Shown: piece after piece, positions 53,244 to 63,297 of the stretch
Numbering within the stretch: the first letter of the stretch is position 1
Layout of the letters: each line of letters begins with the position of its first letter
DNA from: Pyrinomonadaceae bacterium
GTDB lineage: Bacteria > Acidobacteriota > Blastocatellia > Pyrinomonadales > Pyrinomonadaceae
NCBI GenBank assembly: GCA_019186825.1
Contig: JABARP010000006.1
Coordinates: 1 to 64,000 of the forward strand
Direction of reading: 5' to 3'
DNA length: 64,000 nt
The notes under the pieces: generated by a model
Seen by the model: the letters and a program-made list of their open reading frames with translations, nothing else
Told to the model about the DNA's origin: nothing
Databases searched by the model: none
Translations under genes and position numbers: made by a program

Positions 53244-55304
53244 TCAATTCAAGGTAACTGTAAGTTCCTTCAAATTTTCCACCTTCAACGGCTTAACGAA
53301 ATAGTAAGACGCACCGAGTTCGGCAGCACGCAGGCGATGGTCGTCGGTGTCGAGCGACGTTACAAGTGCGACCGGGATCGCAGCGAGTTCCTCGGAGCCG
53401 CCGATCGTCTCGAGTAGCTGCCAGCCGTCCATACGCGGCATTTCGACATCGGACATAATGAGGTCAGGCTTCCACGAGCCTGAGAGCAGGACCTCGAGGG
53501 CTTCGACGCCGTCGTTAGCGGTGATCGTCCTGAATCCGGCATTCTCGATCAGCGTTGTATTGTGCTTGCGGATGCTCGCGCTGTCATCGACGACGAGCAC
53601 GAGAGGTGCAAGGCTCTTGTCCTTGGTGAGCTTTTCGATCTTCGCTGCGGGGGCAGCGGCGTGGACCGGCACACGCAGGACAAATCGCGTGCCTTTCAAA
53701 GGCTCCGACATTATCTCGACGGTGCCGCCGAGATGCTCAACGCTCTCTTTTACGATCGACATGCCGACGCCTCTGCCGGCGTTCAAATTGATCTTTTCAG
53801 CGGTGGTCAAACCTTGGGCGAAGATCAGCTGGCGAGCTTCAGCGTCCGAGAGCTTCGCGGCATCTTCGTAAGAGAGAAGGCCGCTCTTGATGGCACGCTG
53901 CTTCAAGGTTTCCGCAACGATGCCGCGGCCGTCATCTTCGATCGAGATGAGAACGAGGCCGTCCGCCGCACGTAATTTTACGACGATGCTGCCTTTCTCT
54001 CGCTTGCCCAGGAGGCGACGCTGATCCGGCGGCTCTATGCCGTGCACGACGGAATTTCGGAGCAGATGGAGGAGCGGTTCGACGAGGGCGTCGATGAGCA
54101 GCGTGTCGATCTCGACGTCGCCGTTCTCGATGGTAAGGGCAGCGTACTTTCCTTCTTCCTCGCAGGTTACGTGGACCGCTCGATTCAGTCGCGTCTCAAG
54201 AGTTCCGAACCGCTGCATACGGACGCGACGCAGATTATCGACCAGTGCATCGGTGATCTCGTGAGCGTTGAAAAGGATCTCCGAAATGCGGTCGGAATCG
54301 GCCTCAGAGTGAGTGTCGCGGAGTTCGGCAAGCGCCGTCTCAAGCATCTCATTATTGGACGCAAGTTTCGTTGCGAGTTGGATCAGATCGTCAAGCCTTT
54401 CGAGCGAAACGCGAACGATCGGCGAATGTAGCTTCTTGTCCGGCTTGCGGAATGGCGAAACGGAACGCGGCTTTGGCTTTTCGGCCTTATCTGCGGAAGC
54501 GTCTAGGGACGCGATCGCATTTGCAAAACGTTCGCCTAGGTCGGTAACTGCATCGCCGGTGCTGTGCGTGCCGACGACGGAGCCGAGCTGGCTTAAGGCG
54601 TCGTAAAGAAGCTCTATGATCGACGGGTCGGCGGGCCGATCGTTCTCGACGAGCTTGTCGAGAAGGTCTTCCATCTGGTGCGCAAGCTCTGATGCTTTTT
54701 TAAGGCCGACGACGCCTGCGGCACCCTTAAACGTGTGGGCACTGCGGCGTATATCCCAGAGTGCGGATTGAGCTTCCGCTCCCGTCTGGAGACGACCGAG
54801 GTCGTTTGCGATCTGTGAAAGAAGGTCGGTCGCTTCGGTGCGGAAAATGTCTAAAGTTTCCTCGTCGATCTCAAACTCTTCCTCGACCCAGGCGGACGAG
54901 GCTTCCTCCGTTTCTTCGTTCGAGACGCGAGGTGCGATCTGATCGAAAGACGCGTCGAGAAAGCCGGTCACATCGTCGACAAGCCCGCCGGATAGGAGCG
55001 GAGCCTCGAGGAGCGCGGATTCGATCTTTGCGACGAGGTCGAGGATCTGATACGCATCGTTTGAAGAAGCAACTCCGGAGGAAAAGAGCGTATCGAGAGC
55101 GGTCTCACATTCGACAATCGTTGCGGTCACGTCATCAAGGCCTTGCTCGGCCGTCTGTGTCTTCAATTCGCGAAGGGCACGCGCGGCAACGGCCAAGTTA
55201 CCCAATTCACCGCCTGTTTGGGCGACGACGAGTAAGCTTGACCGTGCAAGGGAGATCTGCCTTTCGGCAGATTCCAAAAATGATTGTAATTCGGAGGTTT
55301 CCAT
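53244..55304 (-). CDS. CheA-like histidine kinase lacking CheW domain, with C-terminal receiver
   Basis: 686 residues from ATG 55304 (a start four codons upstream is possible). Order: an N-terminal helical segment that looks like a Hpt fold without the histidine (about 1-115), a true Hpt with H190 in SAHTFKGAAG, a CheA-type dimerisation region (about 300-365), an ATPase with N-box HLLRNSVVHGIE (~413-424), DDGRGI and GRGVGMSIV, then directly a receiver with acidic pair DD, phospho-acceptor D619 (MSDVEMPRMDG) and K671. The CheW-like P5 domain that couples CheA to chemoreceptors is absent. It is 61 bases downstream of the TPR-receiver gene. Confidence 0.9.
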   Translation of the reverse strand: METSELQSFLESAERQISLARSSLLVVAQTGGELGNLAVAARALRELKTQTAEQGLDDVTATIVECETALDTLFSSGVASSNDAYQILDLVAKIESALLEAPLLSGGLVDDVTGFLDASFDQIAPRVSNEETEEASSAWVEEEFEIDEETLDIFRTEATDLLSQIANDLGRLQTGAEAQSALWDIRRSAHTFKGAAGVVGLKKASELAHQMEDLLDKLVENDRPADPSIIELLYDALSQLGSVVGTHSTGDAVTDLGERFANAIASLDASADKAEKPKPRSVSPFRKPDKKLHSPIVRVSLERLDDLIQLATKLASNNEMLETALAELRDTHSEADSDRISEILFNAHEITDALVDNLRRVRMQRFGTLETRLNRAVHVTCEEEGKYAALTIENGDVEIDTLLIDALVEPLLHLLRNSVVHGIEPPDQRRLLGKREKGSIVVKLRAADGLVLISIEDDGRGIVAETLKQRAIKSGLLSYEDAAKLSDAEARQLIFAQGLTTAEKINLNAGRGVGMSIVKESVEHLGGTVEIMSEPLKGTRFVLRVPVHAAAPAAKIEKLTKDKSLAPLVLVVDDSASIRKHNTTLIENAGFRTITANDGVEALEVLLSGSWKPDLIMSDVEMPRMDGWQLLETIGGSEELAAIPVALVTSLDTDDHRLRAAELGASYYFVKPLKVENLKELTVTLN

Positions 55305-55365
55305 TCGCGGACACACAAGCTCGCGCGAGCTTGCCTGGGTAAGAGCGGCCTCACCCAGCCGCAGA

Positions 55366-57621
55366 TTATTCTACAACAGGTTGCGCCGGTTGCGTCAGAT
55401 AAGTGTCCAGGGCCTTCATAAGGGTCTCGGGCCCGAACGGCTTCGTGATGTAGCCGGTGCAGCCGGACATCTTGCCGCGAACCTTGTCAAAGAAACCATC
55501 TTTGCCTGAGATCATCACGACGGGAACATCCTTCGCCGTCTCGTGGGATCGGATCATCTTGCAGACCTGATAGCCGTCCATCCGCGGCATCGTAATGTCG
55601 AGAAGAACGAGTTCGGGCGTGAAATTATCAATTGCCTCCATTGCCTCGACGCCATCAGCCGCGCAAATAACGGTGTGGCCGTGCTTCTCGAGTTTGTTCG
55701 AGATCAGCTTGCGGACCGTTGCACTGTCGTCAACGACCAGGATCGAGCAGCCTTTCGACTTCGAATCGGCCGAAGCGTCATGACGATGGATCTCGTCGAG
55801 CCGGATCGCAAGGGAATTGACCTGCGAAACGAGAATGACGTTGTCAGGGTCGAGACGAGCAGCTTCCTGCAAATAGCGAAGGCCACGGTCGAAATTTTTT
55901 AGGTTCAGATGGCCAATGCCAAGGTCGGTAAGCTCGCGAGCCGAGAATTCGCGTGTATTCCAGGAAGCTTCCATCTCTACGACAGCTTCGTGGATCTGCT
56001 CAAGGTCGCCCGTGTTGCTTGCCAGAATGCTCTCTATATCATCGAGCGAAAGGATCGCCCGGCAGTCTTTGCACGAGAAAGCTTGCGGTGCGATCTCTGC
56101 CGCACAGAACGGGCATTCGTACTCAGGTTTAGAGGCGATCAGCGGAGCGCCGACGGTTTCATGAATGGCGGCTTCTGCAGCGATCTCCTCAGCACTCTGA
56201 GGTGCTTCTGAGGGTTCTTCCGAGAATCTCTCGTCGTATGCCTTTAGAAAGCCTTCTACGCCATTCGAGGTTTCGGCCTGGGCAGGGAAATCGATGACTG
56301 TGCTTTCAAGGATCTTGTCGCCGTCATCGAAAAGCGGCTCTTCCGGCTGCTCGACCTTGCGGTCCTCGGCCAACTCGTTGAATGGAGAACCGTCGGGGAT
56401 GCCCTGCAACTGTTCGACGTCGGCGTATGAATGGGGCCGCACGCTTTCGTCGTCAGAGGAAATGTGGATCTCGCCATCGAAGTGAGTTTCGACCTCTTCG
56501 ATCGGATCGAGAACATCGGCTTTTTCGTTAGCTTCGAGCTCTGCAAGGACCGCCGCCATGATCATCGGATCGACCTCAGGCTCGCTCTCACTCTTCGGGA
56601 TGTATTCCGGGGCAGGCTCGACCTTTTCCTCTTCTACGAAGAAGACCGGCGGATCGACACGGGTCTCGAGACCTGTCGGCCGAGGCGGTGCCTCCTCAAG
56701 CGGCACATCGGTCGGCATAGCGATGGCAGACGCATTGCTCTCACCCGCGTCTTCCTGAACGACCGGCTGTTCCGGTTCTTCCGCGACAGCCGGCTGTTCG
56801 GGAACTTCCGGTGCGACGGCTGCGTTCAATTTGGTCAGAAACTCACGGCCGGCGGCTGCGAATTCATTCGAGGGTTCCAGGCTGAGAACACGTTCGTAGC
56901 AGAGTAGTTTTTCTTCGATGCTCGACGAGATATGCGAGCGAAGCGTCCATGCTTCGACACTCGCGAGATTGTCCGCCAGGAAGTCATCGAGTTCGCTCAA
57001 TGCCTCGTACCAATTGCCACCTGCGACCGTCTTCTGTACGGCGAGGTAACGCTGTTCGATGCGGGCATCGTCGATCGCGGCAAGTGCCGTGCGGGCGTCG
57101 TCGTTTTCGGGGTTGATCTCAAGGACGCGATTCAAAGACTCGATCACAACGGATTCTTCCGGAGCGATCGACGCCTTCCAGAACCATGCCATCTCACTCT
57201 TTTCGTCGTTGGCGATCGCCTTTTCAAAGCAATCCATCGCAAGCGCGAGGTTCCCTTCGTCCTTCGCGGCAACCCCGCGATGGACGAAATTCTTTGCGAT
57301 GAGCGAGCAGGTCGATGCATGCCAATCCAGCGCACGCTGGTTCGACGGGTCACATTCGAGAACCTTGTTTAGAAAGACGAGAAGCTCTTCTGGGTACTCG
57401 CTTATCGAGGCGAGCCACATCCAGGCTTCGGAGTTTGCAGGATCCTTGTCCGTCGCTTGCGTCAGAAGAACGCGAGCGCGGGCGCGATCACCTGCTTGCG
57501 CTGCAGCGACGCCTTCGGCGACGAGTGCACGAAGGTCGGCTGCATAAGCTGCGGTGGGAGCAGATTCGCCAACAAGCGTCTCTGCCGAATTGGAGGCGGA
57601 GGGGTCAATTTTGAGTCTCAT
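55366..57621 (-). CDS. TPR / zinc-ribbon / receiver-domain regulator
   Basis: 751 residues: TPR-like helical repeats (about 25-265, spaced ~34 residues, e.g. GNLALAMDCFEKAIANDEKSE in parts), a long acidic low-complexity linker (about 265-495), a zinc ribbon with C503, C506, C517, C520, one more TPR (about 555-600), and a PilG-like receiver at the end with DD631-632, phospho-acceptor D675 (LLDITMPRMDGYQV) and K727. No DNA-binding output domain is seen, so signalling is by protein contacts. It heads a two-gene operon with the CheA-like kinase, its likely phosphodonor. Confidence 0.88.
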   Translation of the reverse strand: MRLKIDPSASNSAETLVGESAPTAAYAADLRALVAEGVAAAQAGDRARARVLLTQATDKDPANSEAWMWLASISEYPEELLVFLNKVLECDPSNQRALDWHASTCSLIAKNFVHRGVAAKDEGNLALAMDCFEKAIANDEKSEMAWFWKASIAPEESVVIESLNRVLEINPENDDARTALAAIDDARIEQRYLAVQKTVAGGNWYEALSELDDFLADNLASVEAWTLRSHISSSIEEKLLCYERVLSLEPSNEFAAAGREFLTKLNAAVAPEVPEQPAVAEEPEQPVVQEDAGESNASAIAMPTDVPLEEAPPRPTGLETRVDPPVFFVEEEKVEPAPEYIPKSESEPEVDPMIMAAVLAELEANEKADVLDPIEEVETHFDGEIHISSDDESVRPHSYADVEQLQGIPDGSPFNELAEDRKVEQPEEPLFDDGDKILESTVIDFPAQAETSNGVEGFLKAYDERFSEEPSEAPQSAEEIAAEAAIHETVGAPLIASKPEYECPFCAAEIAPQAFSCKDCRAILSLDDIESILASNTGDLEQIHEAVVEMEASWNTREFSARELTDLGIGHLNLKNFDRGLRYLQEAARLDPDNVILVSQVNSLAIRLDEIHRHDASADSKSKGCSILVVDDSATVRKLISNKLEKHGHTVICAADGVEAMEAIDNFTPELVLLDITMPRMDGYQVCKMIRSHETAKDVPVVMISGKDGFFDKVRGKMSGCTGYITKPFGPETLMKALDTYLTQPAQPVVE

Positions 57622-57896
57622 AGGTCAGGGTTTTTGGCTGATAAGAAGAATTCGCGAACTACGTTTCGGGCCACCAAGACAGGCTGCGCCCAATAAGACA
57701 CTAATGCGATAAGCAACTCTAATGCCATCAAAAACGCCACGAAACGCAATTACGGAAACCGCACAAAAATCGTGTAAAATGTTGGGTGTAGTGGACTTAT
57801 TGAAGGCGCGGTTGTTTAGCAACTCAGTGCAAAATATGGTCAAAATGACAAAATTTGTTACTTTAGGTTGACAAAAAAGTGCGACCTTCCGGCGGT

Positions 57897-58814
57897 ATGG
57901 CGATGGGCAAAAAGGACGTGTTGATCATCGGCGGCGGGCCCGCGGGAATAGCCGCTTCGATCTGGTGCGCCGACCTGAAATTGACGCATTTGGTGATCGA
58001 GAAAGAGGCCTCGACCGGCGGCCAGCTTCACAAGATCTACAATCCGATAACGAATTATCCCGGTATAAGAACGACCAACGCACGCGAGCTTGCCGAGAAC
58101 ATTGCGGAACAGGCGGCGGCTCTCGGCGGCGAGATGCGGATGAATTCGAGAGCGGCCTCGATCGACGCAGGATCGATGTGCGTTGAATTGGCTTCGGGAG
58201 AAAGGCTGCAGGCGAGGGCGATCGTGGTTGCGACAGGTGTTCGCCGGCGTCGGCTTGGCCTGCCCGGTGAGGCGGAACTTGGCGGCGTTCTCGAATCGGG
58301 AGCGAAGCAGGCGGCTGAAACCGATGGTTCGAGCGTCGTGATAGTCGGGGGCGGTGATGCGGCATTCGAGAACGCGCTGATCCTTGCAAAACACGCTTCA
58401 GAAGTTACGGTGATCCACCATTCCGATAGATTCCGCGCCCGCGAACAGTTCCTGGAACCGGCAAGACAGGATCCGAAGATCAAGATACTTGAGAGTACTG
58501 TTATTCGAGAACTTGTTGGGCAAAACGGCGTGCTGAAAGAGATCGTTGTTGAAGGAAAGGGCGGGATTCAGCGCATCGCGGCGGATCATCTGCTCGTGAG
58601 GATCGGCGTTGAGCCGAATTCGGAGCTGATCGAAGGGATCGTGAATCTCGATGCGAGAGGTTACGCAGTCACGGACGCCAACTGCGAGACAAGTGCCGCG
58701 ATGATCTTTGCGATCGGCGATGTTGCCTCACCGCTTTCGCCCACGATCGCGACCGCGGTCGGACAGGCCGCGACGGCGATAAAGGTGATCAAGGCTCGGA
58801 TAGCTAATTCGTAA
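57897..58814 (+). CDS. Thioredoxin-reductase-like FAD/NAD(P)H oxidoreductase without CxxC
   Basis: 305 residues from ATG 57897. FAD-binding GGGPAGIAAS, the TGGQLHKIYNPITNYPG segment and the NAD(P)-binding VGGGDAAFENA are as in thioredoxin reductase, and the C-terminal FAIGDVASP closes the FAD site. The redox CATCDG of true TrxR, expected just before VGGGD, is replaced by GAKQAAETDG. This places it nearer to TrxR-like ferredoxin/flavodoxin-NADP reductases or an uncharacterised branch. It converges with the phosphatase gene, 5 bases apart. Confidence 0.87.
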   Translation: MAMGKKDVLIIGGGPAGIAASIWCADLKLTHLVIEKEASTGGQLHKIYNPITNYPGIRTTNARELAENIAEQAAALGGEMRMNSRAASIDAGSMCVELASGERLQARAIVVATGVRRRRLGLPGEAELGGVLESGAKQAAETDGSSVVIVGGGDAAFENALILAKHASEVTVIHHSDRFRAREQFLEPARQDPKIKILESTVIRELVGQNGVLKEIVVEGKGGIQRIAADHLLVRIGVEPNSELIEGIVNLDARGYAVTDANCETSAAMIFAIGDVASPLSPTIATAVGQAATAIKVIKARIANS

Positions 58815-58819
58815 ATCGA

Positions 58820-59476
58820 TCAGCGTGCGGCGAACGCATCTTCGCCCGTGGTCTGCATCAAATGACGAGTATCGTTAAGGGCGACGACGCGAATGTTGCG
58901 GCGGCTACGGATCTCGAATCTGTTTATTCCGCAATTCGACGTAATAAGCCAAGGCGTTGTTTTCGTTCCGCGGTGGATCGCACCCATTAGATGTAGCGTC
59001 AGGTAGCAGATAACGCCTGTGTGCGAAAAGATCGCGATGCGGTCACCCATGTGTGAGTTCAAGATCTTCCACAATTCCTCAGTGCTTCTTTCAAGAAGCT
59101 GACGATAGCTTTCGCCGTGCGTGATCTTGTGGTTGAGGTCGCGGTTCACCAGGGCGTAAAAATCGTTGGGGTAAGCGGCTTTTGATTCGTCGAAGGTCAG
59201 CCCCTCAAGCACGCCGACGTTCCGTTCACGAAAGGCTGACGTCGCGACGATCGGCACATCGATCAAACGCGACAGAGGTTCGGCGGTTTGAACGGCGCGG
59301 AGCAGATCGCTTGAATAGATCGCGGTAATGCCTTCCTTTTGCAGGGCTTGTGCGGCGGCATCGGCTTGTTTTACGCCGAGCGTTGAGAGGGGCGTCGGGC
59401 TGTGGCCGCCGAAGCGGCCCTCGGCATTGCCGGCAGATTGTCCGTGTCGAACGAGAAAGAGTTTAGTGATCGGCAT
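58820..59476 (-). CDS. Histidine phosphatase family protein
   Basis: 218 residues with the RHG motif FLVRHGQSAGNAEGR (His11), SSDLLRAVQTA for the phosphate-binding arginine, the acid-base glutamate in the FRERNVGVLEG segment and the second histidine in FSHTGVI. The family includes dPGM (GpmA/GpmB), CobC and other phosphatases. NVGVLEGL resembles GpmB/CobC-type phosphatases. In view of the unusual iPGM homologue at 28618, one may ask if this or another gene supplies mutase activity, but the sequence gives no proof. Confidence 0.88.
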   Translation of the reverse strand: MPITKLFLVRHGQSAGNAEGRFGGHSPTPLSTLGVKQADAAAQALQKEGITAIYSSDLLRAVQTAEPLSRLIDVPIVATSAFRERNVGVLEGLTFDESKAAYPNDFYALVNRDLNHKITHGESYRQLLERSTEELWKILNSHMGDRIAIFSHTGVICYLTLHLMGAIHRGTKTTPWLITSNCGINRFEIRSRRNIRVVALNDTRHLMQTTGEDAFAAR

Positions 59477-59553
59477 CTAAATTTTCAAAGTCGTAAGGTT
59501 CGGGAGTTCGGGATCAATGAACTTCGAACCTTTAACTTTCTCGAAGCTGCGGC

Positions 59554-60636
59554 TTAAACGCCAACGGCTTCGGCCTGGAGTTTCTCCGTTTGATAATGTG
59601 TCCGCAACGCGTCGATGAATTCATCGAGCTGGCCTTCCATCACGAGGTCGAGCTGATGCACTGTCAGGCCGATGCGATGATCCGTTACGCGATTTTCTTT
59701 GAAATTGTAGGTCCGGATCTTCTCGGAGCGGTCGCCGGAGCCGACCATAGATTTTCGTTCCGCAGAAAGCGCGTCGTGTTGCTTTTGCTCCTCGATCTCC
59801 TGCAGGCGTGCACGAAGGACACGCATTGCCTTTTCGCGATTCTTGATCTGAGATTTTTCGTCCTGCATCGAAACGACAACGCCTGTTGGCAAATGCGTGA
59901 TTCGGACCGCAGAATACGTTGTGTTCACAGACTGGCCGCCCGGACCTGACGAGCAAAAGGTGTCGATGCGTAGGTCATTTTGGTTTATTTGAACATCGAC
60001 CTCTTCGGCCTCGGGAAGGACCGCGACGGTGATCGCTGAGGTATGGATCCGCCCTTGTGTTTCCGTCTGCGGGACGCGTTGGACGCGGTGGACGCCGCTC
60101 TCAAAACGCATCTTCGAATAGACGTTGTCGCCCTCGATCATCGCGACAGCTTCCTTGATGCCGCCGACGCCGGTGTCGGACGCCTCCATGATCTCCATCC
60201 TCCAGCCTTGGCGTTCGGCATAGCGTACGTACATACGCAGTACCTCAGCGGCAAAGAGCGTCGCTTCGTCACCGCCGGTTCCGGCACGGATCTCGAGAAT
60301 CACGTTCTTCTCATCGTTCGGATCTTTTGGAAGCAGAAGAACCTTTAGAGCCTCTTCGGCCTTTTCGAGGCGAGCTTCGAGATCAGCGGCTTCGAGAGTC
60401 GCCATCTCGCGCATCTCGTCATCATCGGCGATCTCCGCAAGGTCACGCGCACCTTCGAGGTCGGAGCGCATCTTCTTGACCTCGCGATATTTTTCGACGA
60501 TCTCGCCGAGCGATCGATGCTGCTTCATCGTCTTCGCATAGGCCTTCATATCGGCCATGATCTCGGGCGAAGAGATCTGCTCGGTGAGTTCTTCGTAGTT
60601 TTTTTCGATCTGTTCGAGCTTTTCAAACATAGTCAT
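59554..60636 (-). CDS. prfA: Peptide chain release factor 1
   Basis: 360 residues. The catalytic GGQ is in [17 protein letters not shown], and [15 protein letters not shown] with the PxT-type region (PQTE) identifies the RF1 class for UAA/UAG stops. The coiled N-terminus and codon-recognition domain are complete. The order on the minus strand, rpmE, YetF, DUF1385, prfA, resembles the common rpmE-DUF1385-prfA arrangement with one gene inserted. Confidence 0.97.
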   Translation of the reverse strand: MTMFEKLEQIEKNYEELTEQISSPEIMADMKAYAKTMKQHRSLGEIVEKYREVKKMRSDLEGARDLAEIADDDEMREMATLEAADLEARLEKAEEALKVLLLPKDPNDEKNVILEIRAGTGGDEATLFAAEVLRMYVRYAERQGWRMEIMEASDTGVGGIKEAVAMIEGDNVYSKMRFESGVHRVQRVPQTETQGRIHTSAITVAVLPEAEEVDVQINQNDLRIDTFCSSGPGGQSVNTTYSAVRITHLPTGVVVSMQDEKSQIKNREKAMRVLRARLQEIEEQKQHDALSAERKSMVGSGDRSEKIRTYNFKENRVTDHRIGLTVHQLDLVMEGQLDEFIDALRTHYQTEKLQAEAVGV

Positions 60637-60665
60637 TTAAATTGTTCGGAAGCCGCTGGCTTTCC

Positions 60666-61796
60666 TCACGCGGTTTCCGGTTCGAGCTTTAGCGACTCTT
60701 CGAGAGCACGGATCGCGACCTCGAGCTGTTCATCGTCCGGTTCCTGCGTCGTAATATTCTGCAGCCAGAGGCCGGGCATCGTCATCAATTTGAAGATCGC
60801 GCCGGATTCTTTCTTGGCGGCGTAACGGATAACCTCGTACGAAAGGCCTGCGACGAGCGGCATCAAGGCGATCCTGACGACGAGGTTCATCCAAAATGCG
60901 TCGAACTTAATGACCGAGAAGAGCACGATCGCTATGAGCATTACGACCATCAGAAACGACGTGCCGCAACGCGGATGCTGTCGCCGCTGTCCGGTAGCGT
61001 TCGCGGGCGTCAAGGGAAGGCCTTTCTCCCACGTGAAGACCGTCTTGTGCTCGGCTCCGTGATATTCGAATACGCGCCGAATGTCCTTTAACCACGACAT
61101 CGTCAAGATCATCGTTACGAAAAAGATCATTCGAATGACGCCGTCGATCAGGTTGAAAGCAAGCCACGAATGAGGCTTGATCTCCCAGATGTAAGCCTTG
61201 AGTGTCGTCCACCAGCCGGCATCGGCGGTCAAAAGCGGAGCGTCGGCCCAGCCCAACGCTATGAACGCGATATTCGTCAAAAGCAGCGGGGCGGCGATGA
61301 ATAAGAGCACGTTAAAAAGCAGTGCGAAGGTGATGGATCCCGCGGCACTAAGCGACGAAGCCGCGCCCTTCTTTTTCGAAGGTCCGCTCTCCGGCATCAC
61401 GACCTTTGCCGGTGCCTTTGTAAAGTCTTCGTCGGTCGTGCCGGTGGCAAGTGCGGGCTCAAGCTCACTCGCCGCGACGTTTTCGGCCTGCTTCTCCTCG
61501 TTATCCTCTTCCCAAACACGAGCGGAAAAATTCAGTGCCTTTACGCCGAGGGCCATCGATTGCACAAGCGTTGCTCCGCCGCGAAGGACGGGGAGTTTCA
61601 GCCACCGATACTTATCACTCCAACGCGGCAAAGCTTCGGCAGTGGTCGTGATCGAACCGTCCTTTCGGCGGCATGCGATCGCGTACGCCGAAGGTGTCCG
61701 CATCATGACGCCTTCCATCACGGCCTGGCCGCCGACGATCAGATCGCGCTCAACGGCAAATATCGAGTGAAGTAATTTTAAGGTCTTCTTTCCCAT
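60666..61796 (-). CDS. DUF1385 (YqhQ-like) membrane protein
   Basis: 376 residues from ATG 61796 ([13 protein letters not shown]); a start ten codons upstream exists. [25 protein letters not shown] is the family signature (cited here in two halves, [12 protein letters not shown] and [11 protein letters not shown]). There are about four helices, a charged linker (about 100-140), and a late [14 protein letters not shown] segment with conserved His and Glu that look metal-binding. Biochemical role unknown. It precedes prfA on the same strand, a conserved neighbourhood. Confidence 0.9.
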   Translation of the reverse strand: MGKKTLKLLHSIFAVERDLIVGGQAVMEGVMMRTPSAYAIACRRKDGSITTTAEALPRWSDKYRWLKLPVLRGGATLVQSMALGVKALNFSARVWEEDNEEKQAENVAASELEPALATGTTDEDFTKAPAKVVMPESGPSKKKGAASSLSAAGSITFALLFNVLLFIAAPLLLTNIAFIALGWADAPLLTADAGWWTTLKAYIWEIKPHSWLAFNLIDGVIRMIFFVTMILTMSWLKDIRRVFEYHGAEHKTVFTWEKGLPLTPANATGQRRQHPRCGTSFLMVVMLIAIVLFSVIKFDAFWMNLVVRIALMPLVAGLSYEVIRYAAKKESGAIFKLMTMPGLWLQNITTQEPDDEQLEVAIRALEESLKLEPETA

Positions 61797-61829
61797 TGTC
61801 TTTCCGGTAGATTGACGGTAAATCACCTG

Positions 61830-62345
61830 TTATCCGTTGCCTTCGGTTTTGGCATGCGCCCGTTGCGTCGATAAGATCACGCTGAAGTGGCCGCTGCTCT
61901 CCAAATAGCACTGTTTCACGGTCGCCTCGCTCTCGAGTCCGTGTTCGCGAAGCACGCCGAGCATATCGTCCTCGGTGAGAAATTCCTGCCGAAGGTTCCT
62001 ATCAATGAACTTCCCGTTCTCTATCAGAAGCAGTGGAGACGGCTCGAGCACTTTCCTCGCCATTACCGACTTGAAACCGAGCCAGTCGAACAGAACGTCC
62101 CAAAGGACGATCGTCAGTATCAGGATCAGGGCTTCGGTGATAGAGTGTGTCTCGCCCGCCATCCCGTTCTGAGCGGCGTCGGCGATCACCACGATCACGA
62201 GCAGGTCCGCCATGCCGATCGCTCCGGACTGGCGGCGGAATAGTCTCAGAATGAAATACATTCCGAGGTACATTATCGTGCCGCGGATCACGACCTCGAG
62301 GATCGATTCCGTCGGCATGAACATCGAGTTCCAATCGATAGCCAT
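61830..62345 (-). CDS. YetF/DUF421 family membrane protein
   Basis: 171 residues: three membrane helices in the first half, with RLFRRQSGAIGMADLLVIVVIADAAQNGM containing the family core RQ-x-G-x-x-DLL-x-x-V-x-x-ADAAQN, and a small soluble beta domain after about residue 95 (LLLIENGKFIDRNLRQEFLTEDDM, cited by its start LLLIENGKF). DUF421 proteins are widespread and have no established function. It lies between rpmE and DUF1385 in the minus-strand run. Confidence 0.88.
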   Translation of the reverse strand: MAIDWNSMFMPTESILEVVIRGTIMYLGMYFILRLFRRQSGAIGMADLLVIVVIADAAQNGMAGETHSITEALILILTIVLWDVLFDWLGFKSVMARKVLEPSPLLLIENGKFIDRNLRQEFLTEDDMLGVLREHGLESEATVKQCYLESSGHFSVILSTQRAHAKTEGNG

Positions 62346-62515
62346 TTCTCTCTAACCGGACGAAATGAATAACGCCGCCTTGATTCTTGGCCTTTTCCTG
62401 CGGTTTCTATCCTCTTTTTCAAAAAAAGGCGAACCAAGGACGTCGGCGCTTCAAGGACGGCGTCAAAAATTTGAACAGCTAATAGTTGTAAGTCTCGATC
62501 TGCAAAATCGCCTTC

Positions 62516-62740
62516 TTATTTGGCAGCTTCAGCTGCGGCACCGCGCTGATAGCGTTTGTTGAATCGATCGACGCGTCCGGCCGTATCAACCAGCTTTTGC
62601 TTGCCGGTAAAGAACGGATGGCAATCCGAACAAATTTCCACATGGAGGTCTTCGCCGAGCGTCGAACGCGTTTTGAACGTGTTTCCGCAGGCACAGACCA
62701 CTGAGATCTCGTTATATGACGGGTGAATTTCTGGTTTCAT
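62516..62740 (-). CDS. rpmE: 50S ribosomal protein L31 (zinc-binding form)
   Basis: 74 residues from ATG 62740, with AAGGA before it. The zinc-type L31 pattern is clear: [21 protein letters not shown], cysteines CAC and CSDC, then [24 protein letters not shown]. The upstream 24 codons in frame are not part of the protein. It carries an acidic-alanine end (AAAEAAK). First gene of the minus-strand run leading to prfA. Confidence 0.96.
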   Translation of the reverse strand: MKPEIHPSYNEISVVCACGNTFKTRSTLGEDLHVEICSDCHPFFTGKQKLVDTAGRVDRFNKRYQRGAAAEAAK

Positions 62741-62883
62741 AAGTCCTTTTCCTTCGCCGATTATAAGCGATGCGCAAGGGTTATAAGCGCAAACTAGCGA
62801 TTTTAGGCACAAGAGGCGGAAAAGTCAACTTTTCGGCGGCAGATGCGTGTTAACGTCCGATATCCTCTATAATCGCAATATCT

Positions 62884-63297
62884 ATGAAAAACCTCTTTCA
62901 TTTAGCATTTCCGGTCAACGATCTCGAAGCGGCTCGTAGATTCTATGGAACGGTTCTCGGCTGCCCGGAAGGACGAAGTTCGGATCATTGGATCGATTTT
63001 GACCTTTTCGGCCACCAGATCGTCGCGCACCTGGCCGAGGGCAGCGGGCCGCGTTCGTCAAATGCGGTTGATTCCGACGATGTGCCTGTGCCGCATTTCG
63101 GTATCGTCCTGCAGATGGATGAGTGGAAAGCACTCGCCGAAAGGCTGCGTGCGGCGGGCGTCGAGTTCGTGATCGAGCCGAAGATCCGGTTTGAGGGCCA
63201 GGTCGGCGAGCAGGCGACGATGTTCTTTATGGACCCAAGCGGCAACGCCCTTGAATTCAAAGGGTTTGGCGATTTCTCTCAGGTATTTGCAAAATGA
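62884..63297 (+). CDS. VOC/glyoxalase-superfamily protein
   Basis: 137 residues with the paired beta-alpha-beta modules of the vicinal oxygen chelate fold: [23 protein letters not shown] at the start (metal His in HLAF, cited by that part), [22 protein letters not shown] and the final [15 protein letters not shown] with the metal Glu. It resembles dioxygenase-like VOC proteins (the DPSGN-x-EF pattern). Substrate unknown. Its stop overlaps the start of the deacetylase gene (ATGA). Confidence 0.87.
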   Translation: MKNLFHLAFPVNDLEAARRFYGTVLGCPEGRSSDHWIDFDLFGHQIVAHLAEGSGPRSSNAVDSDDVPVPHFGIVLQMDEWKALAERLRAAGVEFVIEPKIRFEGQVGEQATMFFMDPSGNALEFKGFGDFSQVFAK

